A DNA stretch of 33,853 nt from JABMPR01 sp964508765 (GCA_964508765.1 CAZDVD010000028.1:1-33853), one strand, 5' to 3'. Positions 7,652 to 15,473 are shown, numbered from the stretch's first letter. Program-made: numbers and translations. Notes: generated by a model from the sequence alone, not told the origin.

Positions 7652-9040
7652 ATGACAAAATCACACTATGATATAGCAATCATCGGTGGTGGTCCTGGTG
7701 GATACGTCGCTGCGATTCGAGCAGCCCAATTGGGTAAAAAAACAGTGGTCATTGAACGCGCTGATCTGGGTGGCGTTTGTCTGAACTGGGGTTGTATTCC
7801 AACGAAAGCACTATTGAAAAGTGCCGAAGTCTTACGGTCAGCTCAGAAGGCCAAAAAATTCGGTGTGGTGGTAGGTGGTGTTGAAGTGGACTTCCCATCA
7901 GTGATTAAGCGTTCAAGACAGGTTGCAGGTTCTCTTTCAAAGGGCGTCGATTTCCTCATGAAAAAGAATGAGGTAGCTGTAATCAATGGTTCTGCCACGC
8001 TGCTGGGTGGCAACCAGATTCAAATCAATGAAGACCAAAAGATCAACGCGGACCATATCATCGTAGCCACAGGCGCCCGTCCCCGACCCATGCCCGGAGC
8101 GGCCTATGATGGTGAGGTTATTATCTCATCAAAAGAAGCCATGAGCCTGGAAACCATCCCGGAAAAACTCGTGGTGGTTGGCGCAGGAGCCATCGGTGTT
8201 GAATTCGCCGATTTTTATGCTGCCATGGGCAGTCAGGTAACCATCGTTGAAATGCTTCCTCACCTGCTTCCCATTGAGGATGAAGAAGTCTCTATAGAGC
8301 TGCAGAAAATGTTCAAACGTAAAAAGATAAAAGCCCATACTGATTCCAAGGTTGAGGCTGTTTCAGTTTCTGGAGGAAAAGCTCTCGTCAAAGTAAAGAC
8401 GGGCAAAGGTGACATTCTAGAATTGGATGCAGATAAGGTTCTCATTGCCATCGGAGTTCAGGGCAATACAGAAGAATTGGGTCTGGAGGAAGCCGGTGTC
8501 CAGCTGGAAAAAGGCTGGATAAAGACCAACGGATACATGCAAACCAGTGCTGCTGGCATCTATGCTATTGGTGATGTGGCAGGTCCTCCGTGGTTAGCAC
8601 ATGTGGCATCACATGAGGGCATTACCGCCGTAGAACACATTGCAGGGCTGAATGTAAAGCCCATGCATTATGATAATGTTCCTGGTTGTACCTATTGCAC
8701 ACCCCAGGTGGCTTCTATTGGGCTTACAGAAAAAGCCGCTCGTGAGGCTGGCTATGAAGTAAAGATTGGAAAATTCCCCTATCGTGTATCAGGGAAAGCC
8801 ATGGCAGCCGGTGATACCGATGGATTCACCAAACTCATCTATGACGCCAAATACGGAGAACTCCTTGGTGCCCATATCATTGGAGCAGAGGCAACCGAAC
8901 TCATTGCTGAAATTGGAATGGCTCGTTCATTGGAAGCCACCCATGAAGCTGTACTTGAAACCATACATGCCCACCCCACTTTATCTGAAATGATTATGGA
9001 AGCATCGGGCTTGGCTCTGGATCGCGGAATCCACCTTTAA
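7652..9040 (+). CDS. lpdA: Dihydrolipoamide dehydrogenase (E3)
   Basis: A 462-residue flavoprotein that reoxidises dihydrolipoamide in 2-oxoacid dehydrogenase complexes, using FAD and NAD+. The FAD-binding motif IIGGGPGGYVAA lies at residues 10-21, the redox disulfide at Cys43 and Cys48 in GGVCLNWGCIPTKALL, the NAD-binding VVVGAGAIGVEFADFY in the middle, AIGDVAG before the interface domain, and the catalytic His-Glu in HAHPTLSEM near the C-terminus. Length is typical and no N-terminal lipoyl domain is fused. GAGGAA precedes the ATG. It starts the block of lipoate-dependent genes and presumably serves the E1 and E2 encoded downstream, possibly together with other complexes. Confidence 0.95.
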   Translation: MTKSHYDIAIIGGGPGGYVAAIRAAQLGKKTVVIERADLGGVCLNWGCIPTKALLKSAEVLRSAQKAKKFGVVVGGVEVDFPSVIKRSRQVAGSLSKGVDFLMKKNEVAVINGSATLLGGNQIQINEDQKINADHIIVATGARPRPMPGAAYDGEVIISSKEAMSLETIPEKLVVVGAGAIGVEFADFYAAMGSQVTIVEMLPHLLPIEDEEVSIELQKMFKRKKIKAHTDSKVEAVSVSGGKALVKVKTGKGDILELDADKVLIAIGVQGNTEELGLEEAGVQLEKGWIKTNGYMQTSAAGIYAIGDVAGPPWLAHVASHEGITAVEHIAGLNVKPMHYDNVPGCTYCTPQVASIGLTEKAAREAGYEVKIGKFPYRVSGKAMAAGDTDGFTKLIYDAKYGELLGAHIIGAEATELIAEIGMARSLEATHEAVLETIHAHPTLSEMIMEASGLALDRGIHL

Positions 9041-9042
9041 AA

Positions 9043-9234
9043 GGTGACGAGGTATATCCCATTATTCTGGGAAAGCCACAATATGTTGATAAAAACCAGG
9101 AATTCCCCTATATGGATGGTGCTTTACCGGCTTCCCTAATAAGTGGGATGTTTGATTTAGTAACACAAGATGAATCAAGACTTCAAATGAAGCTCTTTGG
9201 TATGAGACCTCAACTTTCCATGAATGACTGCTGA
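9043..9234 (+). other. Unassigned open stretch, possible gene remnant
   Basis: Just after lpdA a frame stays open for 63 codons (GDEVYPIILGKPQYV to the stop at 9232-9234) and even continues upstream in an alternative frame inside the lpdA end. The composition looks protein-like (for example KNQEFPYMDGALPASLISG), but there is no good start codon or ribosome site. The first ATG would leave about 40 residues. I do not recognise the family. It may be the 3' end of a decayed gene. Confidence 0.25.
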
Positions 9235-9241
9235 AAATGGT

Positions 9242-9428
9242 CTATTCTTTGAAGAATAATTCGATGTTTATGTGCGCAATTAACTCAAGCATATTACACC
9301 CTTCGAGAGCCTCCAGTCTACGCTTTTCAGCTTCGACCTGGCAGGCAGGGATACGGTCAGGAATTAAGTTGTGTCCCCGCCTTATGCGGGATGTTCCACT
9401 TGCTGAGCCTGTGGAAGTATAGCACATT
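9242..9428. other. Intergenic tract with a repeat piece and a minus-strand coding-like fragment
   Basis: With the preceding stretch this makes a gap of about 390 bases between lpdA and the GAF gene. On the minus strand a frame encodes an amphipathic segment, AEKRRLEALEGCNMLELIA, that ends at about 9242. It looks like the end of a real protein but has no credible beginning. Around 9390-9415 lies CTTGCTGAGCCTGTGGAAGT, resembling family B repeat cores. GCACATTGTGC at 9422-9432 is a short perfect palindrome just before the GAF gene start. No intact gene is seen. Confidence 0.3.
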
Positions 9429-9437
9429 GTGCGCACT

Positions 9438-9917
9438 ATGAACTCGATAAATAGAAATTCATTCCCCGATATATTATCCATTCTCGAATCTGTGGATTCT
9501 CTCATGACATCCCTGAAAACCAGGGATGAAATTCTTCAAGAGATAGCAGAGTTACTTTCCAGCAAGGTTGACCACTACAATTGGGTGGGCTTCTATATCG
9601 TTGATGAATCTGGCACCAATCTCATTCTGGGTCCTTATGTGGGCGCTGCCACAGATCATGTTAAAATTGCTTTTGGTAAGGGGGTATGCGGCCAGGTCGC
9701 AGTTTCTGAAATGAGAAGAGTTATTCAAGATGTGTCCCTGGAGGACAATTATCTATCTTGTAGCCCGAACGTTCATTCTGAAGTGGTTTTCCCTATCATG
9801 AAAGACGGAAAATTTGTTGCCGAGCTGGATATTGACTCTCATGCTATTTCGCCCTTCACGGGTCGGGATACTGAGTTGCTGGAAGCTATCTGCAAAAAAA
9901 TATCGGTGCTGTTTTGA
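9438..9917 (+). CDS. GAF-domain protein related to free methionine-(R)-sulfoxide reductase
   Basis: A single GAF domain of about 159 residues resembling fRMsr (YebR/MsrC), which reduces free methionine-R-sulfoxide. Family motifs include HYNWVGFYIV, LILGPYVGAAT, FGKGVCGQVA, VIQDVS, NYLSCSPNVHSEVVFP and AELDIDSH. Two of the three redox cysteines are present, Cys84 (GKGVCG) and Cys108 (YLSCSP). The first of the E. coli trio is replaced by Thr (GAAT where GAAC is usual), so disulfide chemistry may differ or the protein may sense rather than catalyse. A GTG at 9429 would add three residues; neither start has a clear ribosome site. The next gene, lipB, is separated by a repeat element, so cotranscription is uncertain. 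Confidence 0.75.
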   Translation: MNSINRNSFPDILSILESVDSLMTSLKTRDEILQEIAELLSSKVDHYNWVGFYIVDESGTNLILGPYVGAATDHVKIAFGKGVCGQVAVSEMRRVIQDVSLEDNYLSCSPNVHSEVVFPIMKDGKFVAELDIDSHAISPFTGRDTELLEAICKKISVLF

Positions 9918-9948
9918 TTCAAGAAAGAATCAAATGTGAATTTCAAGA

Positions 9949-10085
9949 CCTCACGATGGAGTTTATGCTGAGCGGAGCCGAAGTGCTCGAGGTGACCGAC
10001 TCTGTTTTTGGCAGTATCATAAGATACTCTTCTGCGGGTGTCAATCCGAGTTCGTCACACCGAGCGGAGTCGAGGTGCGTGAGGC
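9949..10085. repeat. Intergenic palindromic repeat, family B copy 2
   Basis: The left arm (9949-9996) has CTCACGATGGAGTTTATGCT then GAGCGGAGCCGAAGTGCTC, which can fold as GAGC/GCTC. The right arm (10053-10085) repeats GTCACACCGAGCGGAGTCGA exactly as at 4678. The arms appear in the opposite order from copy 1, suggesting the composite can be assembled in either order. It occupies nearly the whole gap between the GAF gene and lipB. Confidence 0.65.
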
Positions 10086-10106
10086 AAAGGGTAGCTCATA
10101 ACTAAA

Positions 10107-10742
10107 ATGAGTTCACTTCAAATCATAAAAAAGGGACTGGTCCCCTACGAGGAAGCCTGGAAGTATCAGCGTCAACTCCATGCCAAAAGACTGGCTGGTG
10201 AGATATCAGATACTCTGATTCTTCTAGAACATCCTCCTGTTTACACCTTCGGGAAAAACTCAGATCAATCCAATCTTATTGATGCCCGGGATGCTCAGGT
10301 CATCCAGAGTGACAGAGGTGGAGATATCACCTGGCATGGTCCCGGTCAACTTGTTGGCTATCCCATCATCAACCTGGAAGACCATAAGAAAAGCGTGAGT
10401 TGGTATATGCGCAACCTAGAGGAGGTAATTATCCAAACTTTCCAGAACTACGACATCACCGGTGAGCGCATTTCTGGGATGACCGGTGTGTGGGTTGGCA
10501 ATCAAAAGGTTTGCGCCATGGGTGTGCGACTCTCCAAGTGGGTTACCATGCATGGATTTGCCTTGAATGTGAGACCGGATATGTCATATTTCAACGGCAT
10601 GATCCCCTGTGGTATCAAGGGTAAGGGGGTTGTGAGTATGCAGGAATTGCTTGGCCATGAGATAACCATTGAAGCGGTTTCTCAACCACTGATCCAAGCC
10701 TTCCAGGCGGTATTTGAATTTGATAGAGTTGAGGACAAATAG
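10107..10742 (+). CDS. lipB: Octanoyl-[acyl carrier protein]:protein octanoyltransferase
   Basis: A 211-residue enzyme that moves the octanoyl group from acyl carrier protein to the lipoyl domains of E2 subunits and GcvH. The active-site Cys168 lies in NGMIPCGIKGKGV and the partner Lys134 in NQKVCAMGVR, followed by SKWVTMHGFALNV. The substrate loop DRGGDITWHGPGQLVGYP (residues 69-86) is also intact. It stops 12 bases before the E1 gene, so the two are probably cotranscribed. LipA, which would insert the sulfur atoms, is encoded at 14580. Having lipB beside the E1 and E2 that need lipoate suggests coordinated supply of cofactor and apoenzyme. Confidence 0.95.
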   Translation: MSSLQIIKKGLVPYEEAWKYQRQLHAKRLAGEISDTLILLEHPPVYTFGKNSDQSNLIDARDAQVIQSDRGGDITWHGPGQLVGYPIINLEDHKKSVSWYMRNLEEVIIQTFQNYDITGERISGMTGVWVGNQKVCAMGVRLSKWVTMHGFALNVRPDMSYFNGMIPCGIKGKGVVSMQELLGHEITIEAVSQPLIQAFQAVFEFDRVEDK

Positions 10743-10754
10743 TGGAGATTTTGC

Positions 10755-12770
10755 GTGTCATCAAACCTTAAAGGATTCAATAAAAACGAATTATTAAGCA
10801 TTTTTAAAACCATGGCGACCTCCCGTCGTGCCGATGAGAAAATGCTCACCCTGCTGAGACAGGGAAAGTCATTCTTCCATATTGGTGCAGCTGGACATGA
10901 AGGTGCACAGCTCGCCTGTGCCATGCAAATGAATCCCGAGTTGGACTGGTCATATCCCTACTACCGCGACCAGACCATGGTTCTGGGTTTGGGCATGACA
11001 CCAGAAGAGCTCTTTCTGAGCTTTCTGGCTAAAAAAGATGATCCCGGATCAGGTGGTCGTCAACTCCCACAACACTATGGCCAAAAAGATTTGAACATTG
11101 TTTCCCAGTCCAGCCCAACGGGTACCCAGTACCTCCAGGCAGTTGGAACCGCCATGGCAGCCCGTCATGCCGGGAACAAAGCTCTCGTCTATGTTTCTTC
11201 TGGAGAAGGAACCACCAGTCAGGGTGAATTCCATGAAGCCCTCAACTGGGCAAGTAGAGAGAAACTTCCTGTTCTTTTTCATATCGAAGACAATGGTTTT
11301 GCCATCTCCGTCCCCAGCTCATCGCAGACAGCGGAAGGCTCGATCTATGACATGGTTGGTGGCTATGGAAACCTGACTCGATTTGAAACAGATGGCACCA
11401 ACTTTTTTGAGTCCCATGAAACCTTTAAAAAGGCCGTTAGGAGTATCCGGGCTGGAAATGGTCCAGCTATTGTAGTTTCAAATGTGGTCCGTCTTTTACC
11501 ACACTCTTCTTCAGACGATCATCGAAAATACAGGGATGCTGACGAGCTGTCAGAGGAACAAAAACGGGACCCCATAGAAAAATTCAGAGCACAGTGTGAA
11601 CGAGATGGCATCATCAGTTCAGAGGAATTTCAACAGGTCTGGGATGAAGTTATACAAGCGATTGACAAGGTCGCTGAAAAAGCCCTGGCGGCACCTTTTC
11701 CAGAAAGAACAGATGCAACCACCCATGTTGTGAATGAATCTCCCGTATCCATGAACACCTCAAAATCGGCAACAACAGGATCCGAAATCGTAATTGTGGA
11801 TGCCGTCAATCATGCTTTACACGAAGAGATGACCCGTAACGATAAAATGATTATCTACGGCCAGGATGTTGCTGATGGGAAAGGTGGCGTATTTACTGCT
11901 ACCAAAGGAATGTCCACGGAGTTTGGCGACCAGCGTGTTTTTAATTCTCCCCTGGCAGAAGCATCCATCATTGGAACCGCCGTTGGTGCTGCGGTTGCAG
12001 GTCTGAGACCCGTGGTTGAAATTCAATTTGGTGATTATATCTGGACGGCGATGATGCAGATTCGCAATGAAGTCGCTACCATTCGATATCGCAGTAACAA
12101 TACCTTCTCGTGTCCCATGGTGATTCGAACTCCCGTAGGTGGATATATTCACGGTGGTCTTTGCCACAGCCAGAGCATCGAAGGCTTTTTCATGCACTTG
12201 CCAGGCATTCACATTGTCTACCCATCCAATGCTGCGGATGCAAAAGGACTGCTCAAGTATGCCTGTCGTATTGATGACCCCGTTCTGTTTCTTGAACACA
12301 AGGGCATGTATCGACAGGGATTTGCCAAACGACCTGAACCAGATGAAAATTACCTCCTGCCCTTTGGTCAAGCTGCTGTGGTTCGCGAAGGTCGAGATCT
12401 CACAATCGTCACCTACGGATTAATGGTTTATAAAGCCCTGGAGGCTGCCAAATATCTTAAAAAAAACATGGGTGCTTCCATTGAAGTGATCGATTTACGG
12501 ACACTCAGTCCCCTGGACAAAACCACTATTGGAAAATCATTACAGAAGACCAGTAAAGCTCTGGTCGTTTATGAGGATACACTGACAGCTGGTCCGGGTG
12601 CTGAAGTAGCAGCCATTATTGCTGAGGAATATTTTGAGTATCTGGATGGCCCGGTTTTACGCGTGGCAGCCAAAGATTCACCCGTGCCCTTCAACTGGGA
12701 TCTGGAAGATGAGGTCCTGCCCCAGACCGAAGATATCCGCCTGGCTGCAGAACGGTTGTTGGGGTATTAG
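10755..12770 (+). CDS. Fused 2-oxoacid dehydrogenase E1 (alpha and beta in one chain)
   Basis: A 671-residue thiamine diphosphate enzyme decarboxylating a 2-oxoacid and transferring the acyl group to E2. Residues 1 to about 330 are the alpha part, with the TPP-binding stretch from GEG (150-152) to DN (179-180) and the loop HSSSDDHRKYR typical of branched-chain enzymes. Residues about 344-671 are the beta part, starting SEIVIVDAVNHAL, with VFNSPLAEASIIGTAVGAA and the C-terminal ligand-binding domain. A low-complexity linker (about residues 325-345) joins them. The start is GTG at 10755, 12 bases after lipB, with a GGAG site. Alpha/beta fusions are known in Bacteroidetes and relatives. Branched-chain substrates are favoured by the alpha motif, but pyruvate or mixed use cannot be excluded. 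Confidence 0.92.
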   Translation: MSSNLKGFNKNELLSIFKTMATSRRADEKMLTLLRQGKSFFHIGAAGHEGAQLACAMQMNPELDWSYPYYRDQTMVLGLGMTPEELFLSFLAKKDDPGSGGRQLPQHYGQKDLNIVSQSSPTGTQYLQAVGTAMAARHAGNKALVYVSSGEGTTSQGEFHEALNWASREKLPVLFHIEDNGFAISVPSSSQTAEGSIYDMVGGYGNLTRFETDGTNFFESHETFKKAVRSIRAGNGPAIVVSNVVRLLPHSSSDDHRKYRDADELSEEQKRDPIEKFRAQCERDGIISSEEFQQVWDEVIQAIDKVAEKALAAPFPERTDATTHVVNESPVSMNTSKSATTGSEIVIVDAVNHALHEEMTRNDKMIIYGQDVADGKGGVFTATKGMSTEFGDQRVFNSPLAEASIIGTAVGAAVAGLRPVVEIQFGDYIWTAMMQIRNEVATIRYRSNNTFSCPMVIRTPVGGYIHGGLCHSQSIEGFFMHLPGIHIVYPSNAADAKGLLKYACRIDDPVLFLEHKGMYRQGFAKRPEPDENYLLPFGQAAVVREGRDLTIVTYGLMVYKALEAAKYLKKNMGASIEVIDLRTLSPLDKTTIGKSLQKTSKALVVYEDTLTAGPGAEVAAIIAEEYFEYLDGPVLRVAAKDSPVPFNWDLEDEVLPQTEDIRLAAERLLGY

Positions 12771-12790
12771 GATGGACGAGAGAACTCTTT

Positions 12791-12870
12791 GTGTCACGTT
12801 GAGCTCGTCGAAGTGCGACACAGTTATTGTTAACAAACATCGCTTATCCTTCGACAGGCTCAGGAAGACA
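12791..12870. repeat. Family B-type hairpins between E1 and E2
   Basis: 12791-12821 is a hairpin with GTGTC and GACAC ends around GTTGAGCTCGTCGAAGT. About 25 bases later, 12846-12870 has CCTTCGACAGGCTCAGGAAG, an inverted form of the same core. The hairpin at 32230-32254 has the same loop type (TTGAGCTTGTCAAA) but a different stem (GGACAT/ATGTCC). The element separates two genes that would otherwise be tightly linked. Confidence 0.6.
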
Positions 12871-12905
12871 GCGCTGTTTGAAGGGATATACTCGGAGGTG
12901 AATAA

Positions 12906-14192
12906 ATGATTTTCGATATAGTCATGCCCAAAATGGGTGAATCCTTGACCGAGGGAACCGTTCTGGAATGGAAAAAGGCTATTGGAGAGACCATCGACAA
13001 GGATGAGACCCTTCTGGAAATCGCCACAGATAAAGTTGATGCTGAAATCCCCAGCCCTGTCTCAGGCACAGTGGTTGAGATTATTGGCGTAGTCAACCAG
13101 ACCTACGATATTGATACCATCATCGCCCGGGTAGAAACTTCAGATTCTATTGAGGTTGAATCCAAAACCGAAAAACCCTCGGCTCAGCCATCTGAATCCC
13201 CCGGGTTGCAGAAGGCGCTTCGCGAAGCGCCACAACAACCCATCCCTACCTTTGGAGATGATCGTGTATATTCACCCCTGGTGAGGAGCATTGCATCCCA
13301 GGAAGGCATTACACCCGCTGAATTGCAGCAGATTCCAGGTAGTGGTTTTCGTGGCCGCGTTTCCAAAAAGGATGTGCTCTTCTATCTCCAAACCCGCAGC
13401 TCAGGCGCTACTAAAACCAACGCTGTAAGCGGTTTGGAAGAAACAGGTCTTGCTGAAAAAATGCTGCCTGAAGATGTTGAAATCATCGACATGGACAGTA
13501 TGAGGAAAAGCATCGCCAAGCACATGCGCAAAAGTATTGATACCTCAGCACATGTTTATGTGGTCAGTGAAGCTGATATGACAGACATCATGAATTTCAT
13601 TTCAGAGAATAACGAGGATTTTAAAAAGAAACAGGGTCACTCCATAACGGTAACCCACTTTATTACAAAAGCGGTGAGCGATGCCCTCTTAAAATTCCCC
13701 ATGATTAACACCTCCCTGGATGGGACAAAGATTATTCGTCATAAACATTTGAATATCGGGATTGCTGTGGCTGTGGGTAATGGCCTGGTGGTTCCTCCAG
13801 TCAGGAATGCAGAAGAAAAGTCATTGCTGAATATTTCAGATGCGATTTCAGACATCGTGAGCAGGGCGCGGGAAAAGAAATTGACTCTGGATGATCTGGA
13901 AGGTGCCACTTTTTCCATCACCAACTTTGGTGTCTTTGGTAATCTGGCAGGCTACCCGATAATTAATCAACCGAACGTTGCCATTCTAGGTGTCGGGACT
14001 ATTAAAAAGCGACCTGTTGTCGTAGAAACAAAAGCAGGTGATGAAATAGCTATTCGTCAGATGTGTGTCTTCACCCTTGGATTTGATCATCGTATTGTGG
14101 ATGGTGCCATGGGCGGAAAGTTTATTGAAGAAATTGTGAAGAACCTTGAAAGCGTAGATTCCCAACAGGAACTCGCCGAATTCGTTCGGTAA
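12906..14192 (+). CDS. 2-oxoacid dehydrogenase E2, dihydrolipoyl acyltransferase
   Basis: A 428-residue acyltransferase forming the complex core. One N-terminal lipoyl domain (residues 1-76) has the lipoylated Lys43 in EIATDKVDAEIPS. A Pro/Ser/Gln-rich linker follows, then a peripheral-subunit-binding domain (about 117-158: YSPLVRSIASQEGI, GRVSKKDVLFYL) that docks E1 and E3. The catalytic domain ends with DHRIVDGAMGG, giving His395 and Asp399. The closest style is the branched-chain or mixed-specificity E2 group. A strong GGAGGTG site precedes the ATG. An 18-base perfect palindrome lies in the first linker (13214-13231). The lipB and E1 genes lie upstream and lipA downstream. Confidence 0.93.
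   Translation: MIFDIVMPKMGESLTEGTVLEWKKAIGETIDKDETLLEIATDKVDAEIPSPVSGTVVEIIGVVNQTYDIDTIIARVETSDSIEVESKTEKPSAQPSESPGLQKALREAPQQPIPTFGDDRVYSPLVRSIASQEGITPAELQQIPGSGFRGRVSKKDVLFYLQTRSSGATKTNAVSGLEETGLAEKMLPEDVEIIDMDSMRKSIAKHMRKSIDTSAHVYVVSEADMTDIMNFISENNEDFKKKQGHSITVTHFITKAVSDALLKFPMINTSLDGTKIIRHKHLNIGIAVAVGNGLVVPPVRNAEEKSLLNISDAISDIVSRAREKKLTLDDLEGATFSITNFGVFGNLAGYPIINQPNVAILGVGTIKKRPVVVETKAGDEIAIRQMCVFTLGFDHRIVDGAMGGKFIEEIVKNLESVDSQQELAEFVR
13203..13241. repeat. Palindrome inside the E2 inter-domain linker
   Basis: GGCGCTTCGCGAAGCGCC at 13214-13231 is a perfect 18-base palindrome. Outside it GGGTTG (13203-13208) pairs with CAACCC (13236-13241), with short unpaired gaps between, so a longer hairpin is possible. 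It encodes part of the flexible linker (LQKALREAPQQP) and keeps the reading frame. Confidence 0.6.
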
Positions 14193-14200
14193 ATAGATAC

Positions 14201-14363
14201 GTCTTTGCGAGAAGTGAAACGACGAAGCCTGTCCGCCGCCTGCCTTCGCCGAAGCGGCTACGCGCAGGCAGGTACTGCGTACTTGCTGGAAGGCGGGCAA
14301 TCTCGAGCTTTTGATATTCCAAAGTCTGGAGATCGCCGCGTTCGTCCCTCACTCGCGATGACG
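14201..14363. repeat. Family A intergenic repeat, copy 1, with nested palindromes
   Basis: The element runs from TCTTTGCGAG to CTCACTCGCGATGACG, with GGCAATCTCGAGC and GGAGATCGC inside. The CCTGTCCGCC...GGAAGGCGGGC hairpin (14228-14298) is shared with copy 2 at 19368-19404. Here it holds an extra 34 bases (14238-14271, starting GCCTGCC and ending AGGCAG) absent from copy 2. That piece is itself an inverted repeat, so this is a repeat inside a repeat. With 14364-14579 it fills the 387-base gap between E2 and lipA. Confidence 0.65.
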
Positions 14364-14410
14364 TTAGTGAAATTTGAAAGAAGTATAAATGTTTAAGATA
14401 AATAATTTTA

Positions 14411-14564
14411 TCTCTCGCAGAGCACGCCCGCCTGCGTATAACTCAGTGCGGGCAGGCAAAGGCGCAGAGATTTTTTTTGATGAACAAAAATTTAAAGTTC
14501 GTGCTTTTCGTCAGGTTCGTTGTGGAAAAACAACTTCTGTGGTCTCCGTTAACTCCGCGGTTAC
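14411..14564. repeat. Second intergenic repeat before lipA with inserted GC-rich hairpin
   Basis: TCTCTCGCAGAG at 14411-14422 and AAAGGCGCAGAGA from about 14458 look like one A+G-rich element interrupted by a hairpin (GCCCGCCTGC at 14426-14435 pairing imperfectly with GCGGGCAGGC at 14448-14457). The downstream part, up to GTTAACTCCGCGGTTAC, contains the palindrome-like CCGCGG and GTTAAC. No gene is seen here. The end of the gap provides the lipA ribosome site. Confidence 0.45.
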
Positions 14565-14579
14565 AAAGGAGGCTATTTA

Positions 14580-15455
14580 GTGTCAAAACCTTCCAAGCCA
14601 GCTTGGCTTAAAACAAAATTACGCACGGGTCCAAATTTTCAGGACTTAAAGAGTATTGTAGCCGACAACAAGGTACATACCGTTTGCCAGGAAGCCATGT
14701 GTCCCAATATCAGCGAATGCTGGGAGCGTCGCGCTGCCACCATCATGATTCTGGGAGACACCTGTACGCGCTCCTGCGCCTTCTGTGCCGTTAAGACGGG
14801 TCGACCTTCAGCTGTGGACCCGGATGAACCTAGAAGGACTGCTGAGGCTGTTAAAAAGATGGGTCTCCATCATTGTGTCATTACCTCGGTGGATCGCGAT
14901 GAGCTGGATGATGGCGGTGCTAATATCTGGGCAGAAACCATCCGCCAGATTCATGCAGAAGTCCCAGGTTGTTCTATCGAAGTATTGACGCCCGATTTCA
15001 AGGGTGATAGCAAGAGCATCCAGGTGGTTTTGGATGCCAAACCAGAAATTATGAGCCACAACATGGAAACGGTGGAGCGTCTCCATCGTCACATCCGTCC
15101 CCAGGCAACCTATCAGCGATCCCTGGATGTTCTGAGACAATCAGTTAAGACGGGATTACAGACCAAAACCTCCATCATGGTGGGCATTGGTGAGGAGAAA
15201 GATGAAGTCTTTGCCCTCATGGATGATGTGAGAGAAACAGGTTGCCAGATTTTCTCGCTGGGACAATACCTTCAGCCCACCAAAGAACACGAACCTGTCC
15301 ACCGTTATGTCCATCCCGATGAGTTTGCCGAGTATAAAGCATATGGAATGAAGATCGGGTTCAGTTATGTGGAGTCAGGTCCATTGGTGCGGTCTTCCTA
15401 TCATGCAGACGAACAGGTTCTGCAGAATGAAATCCTCCATCCAACAGGCAAATAA
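14580..15455 (+). CDS. lipA: Lipoyl synthase (radical SAM)
   Basis: A 291-residue radical SAM enzyme that inserts two sulfur atoms into protein-bound octanoyl groups. The auxiliary cluster ligands are Cys36, Cys41 and Cys47 (CQEAMCPNISEC), and the radical SAM cluster ligands are Cys62, Cys66 and Cys69 (CTRSCAFC). The C-terminal GPLVRSSYHA carries the conserved Ser ligand region (RSSY). The start is GTG at 14580, supported by a strong AAAGGAGG at 14565-14572. Length is normal. With lipB at 10107 it completes de novo lipoate assembly for the E2 at 12906. A separate promoter is likely because 387 bases of repeats separate it from E2. Confidence 0.95.
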   Translation: MSKPSKPAWLKTKLRTGPNFQDLKSIVADNKVHTVCQEAMCPNISECWERRAATIMILGDTCTRSCAFCAVKTGRPSAVDPDEPRRTAEAVKKMGLHHCVITSVDRDELDDGGANIWAETIRQIHAEVPGCSIEVLTPDFKGDSKSIQVVLDAKPEIMSHNMETVERLHRHIRPQATYQRSLDVLRQSVKTGLQTKTSIMVGIGEEKDEVFALMDDVRETGCQIFSLGQYLQPTKEHEPVHRYVHPDEFAEYKAYGMKIGFSYVESGPLVRSSYHADEQVLQNEILHPTGK

Positions 15456-15473
15456 GAGGCTGTCCAGGGATAG

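Noticed and set aside
9914..10105. Small plus-strand open frame after the GAF gene
   Set aside because: It is composed almost entirely of family B repeat sequence.
11817..12371. 184-codon minus-strand open frame opposite the E1 beta domain
   Set aside because: It is antisense to a well-conserved coding region and has no family motif or ribosome site.
14205..14396. Small open frame after the E2 gene
   Set aside because: It is composed of family A repeat and nested palindromes; the translation is low in complexity and has no homologue-like pattern.
14201..14579. CRISPR-like array
   Set aside because: Repeats are palindromic and unequal with no regular spacers, and no cas genes are near.
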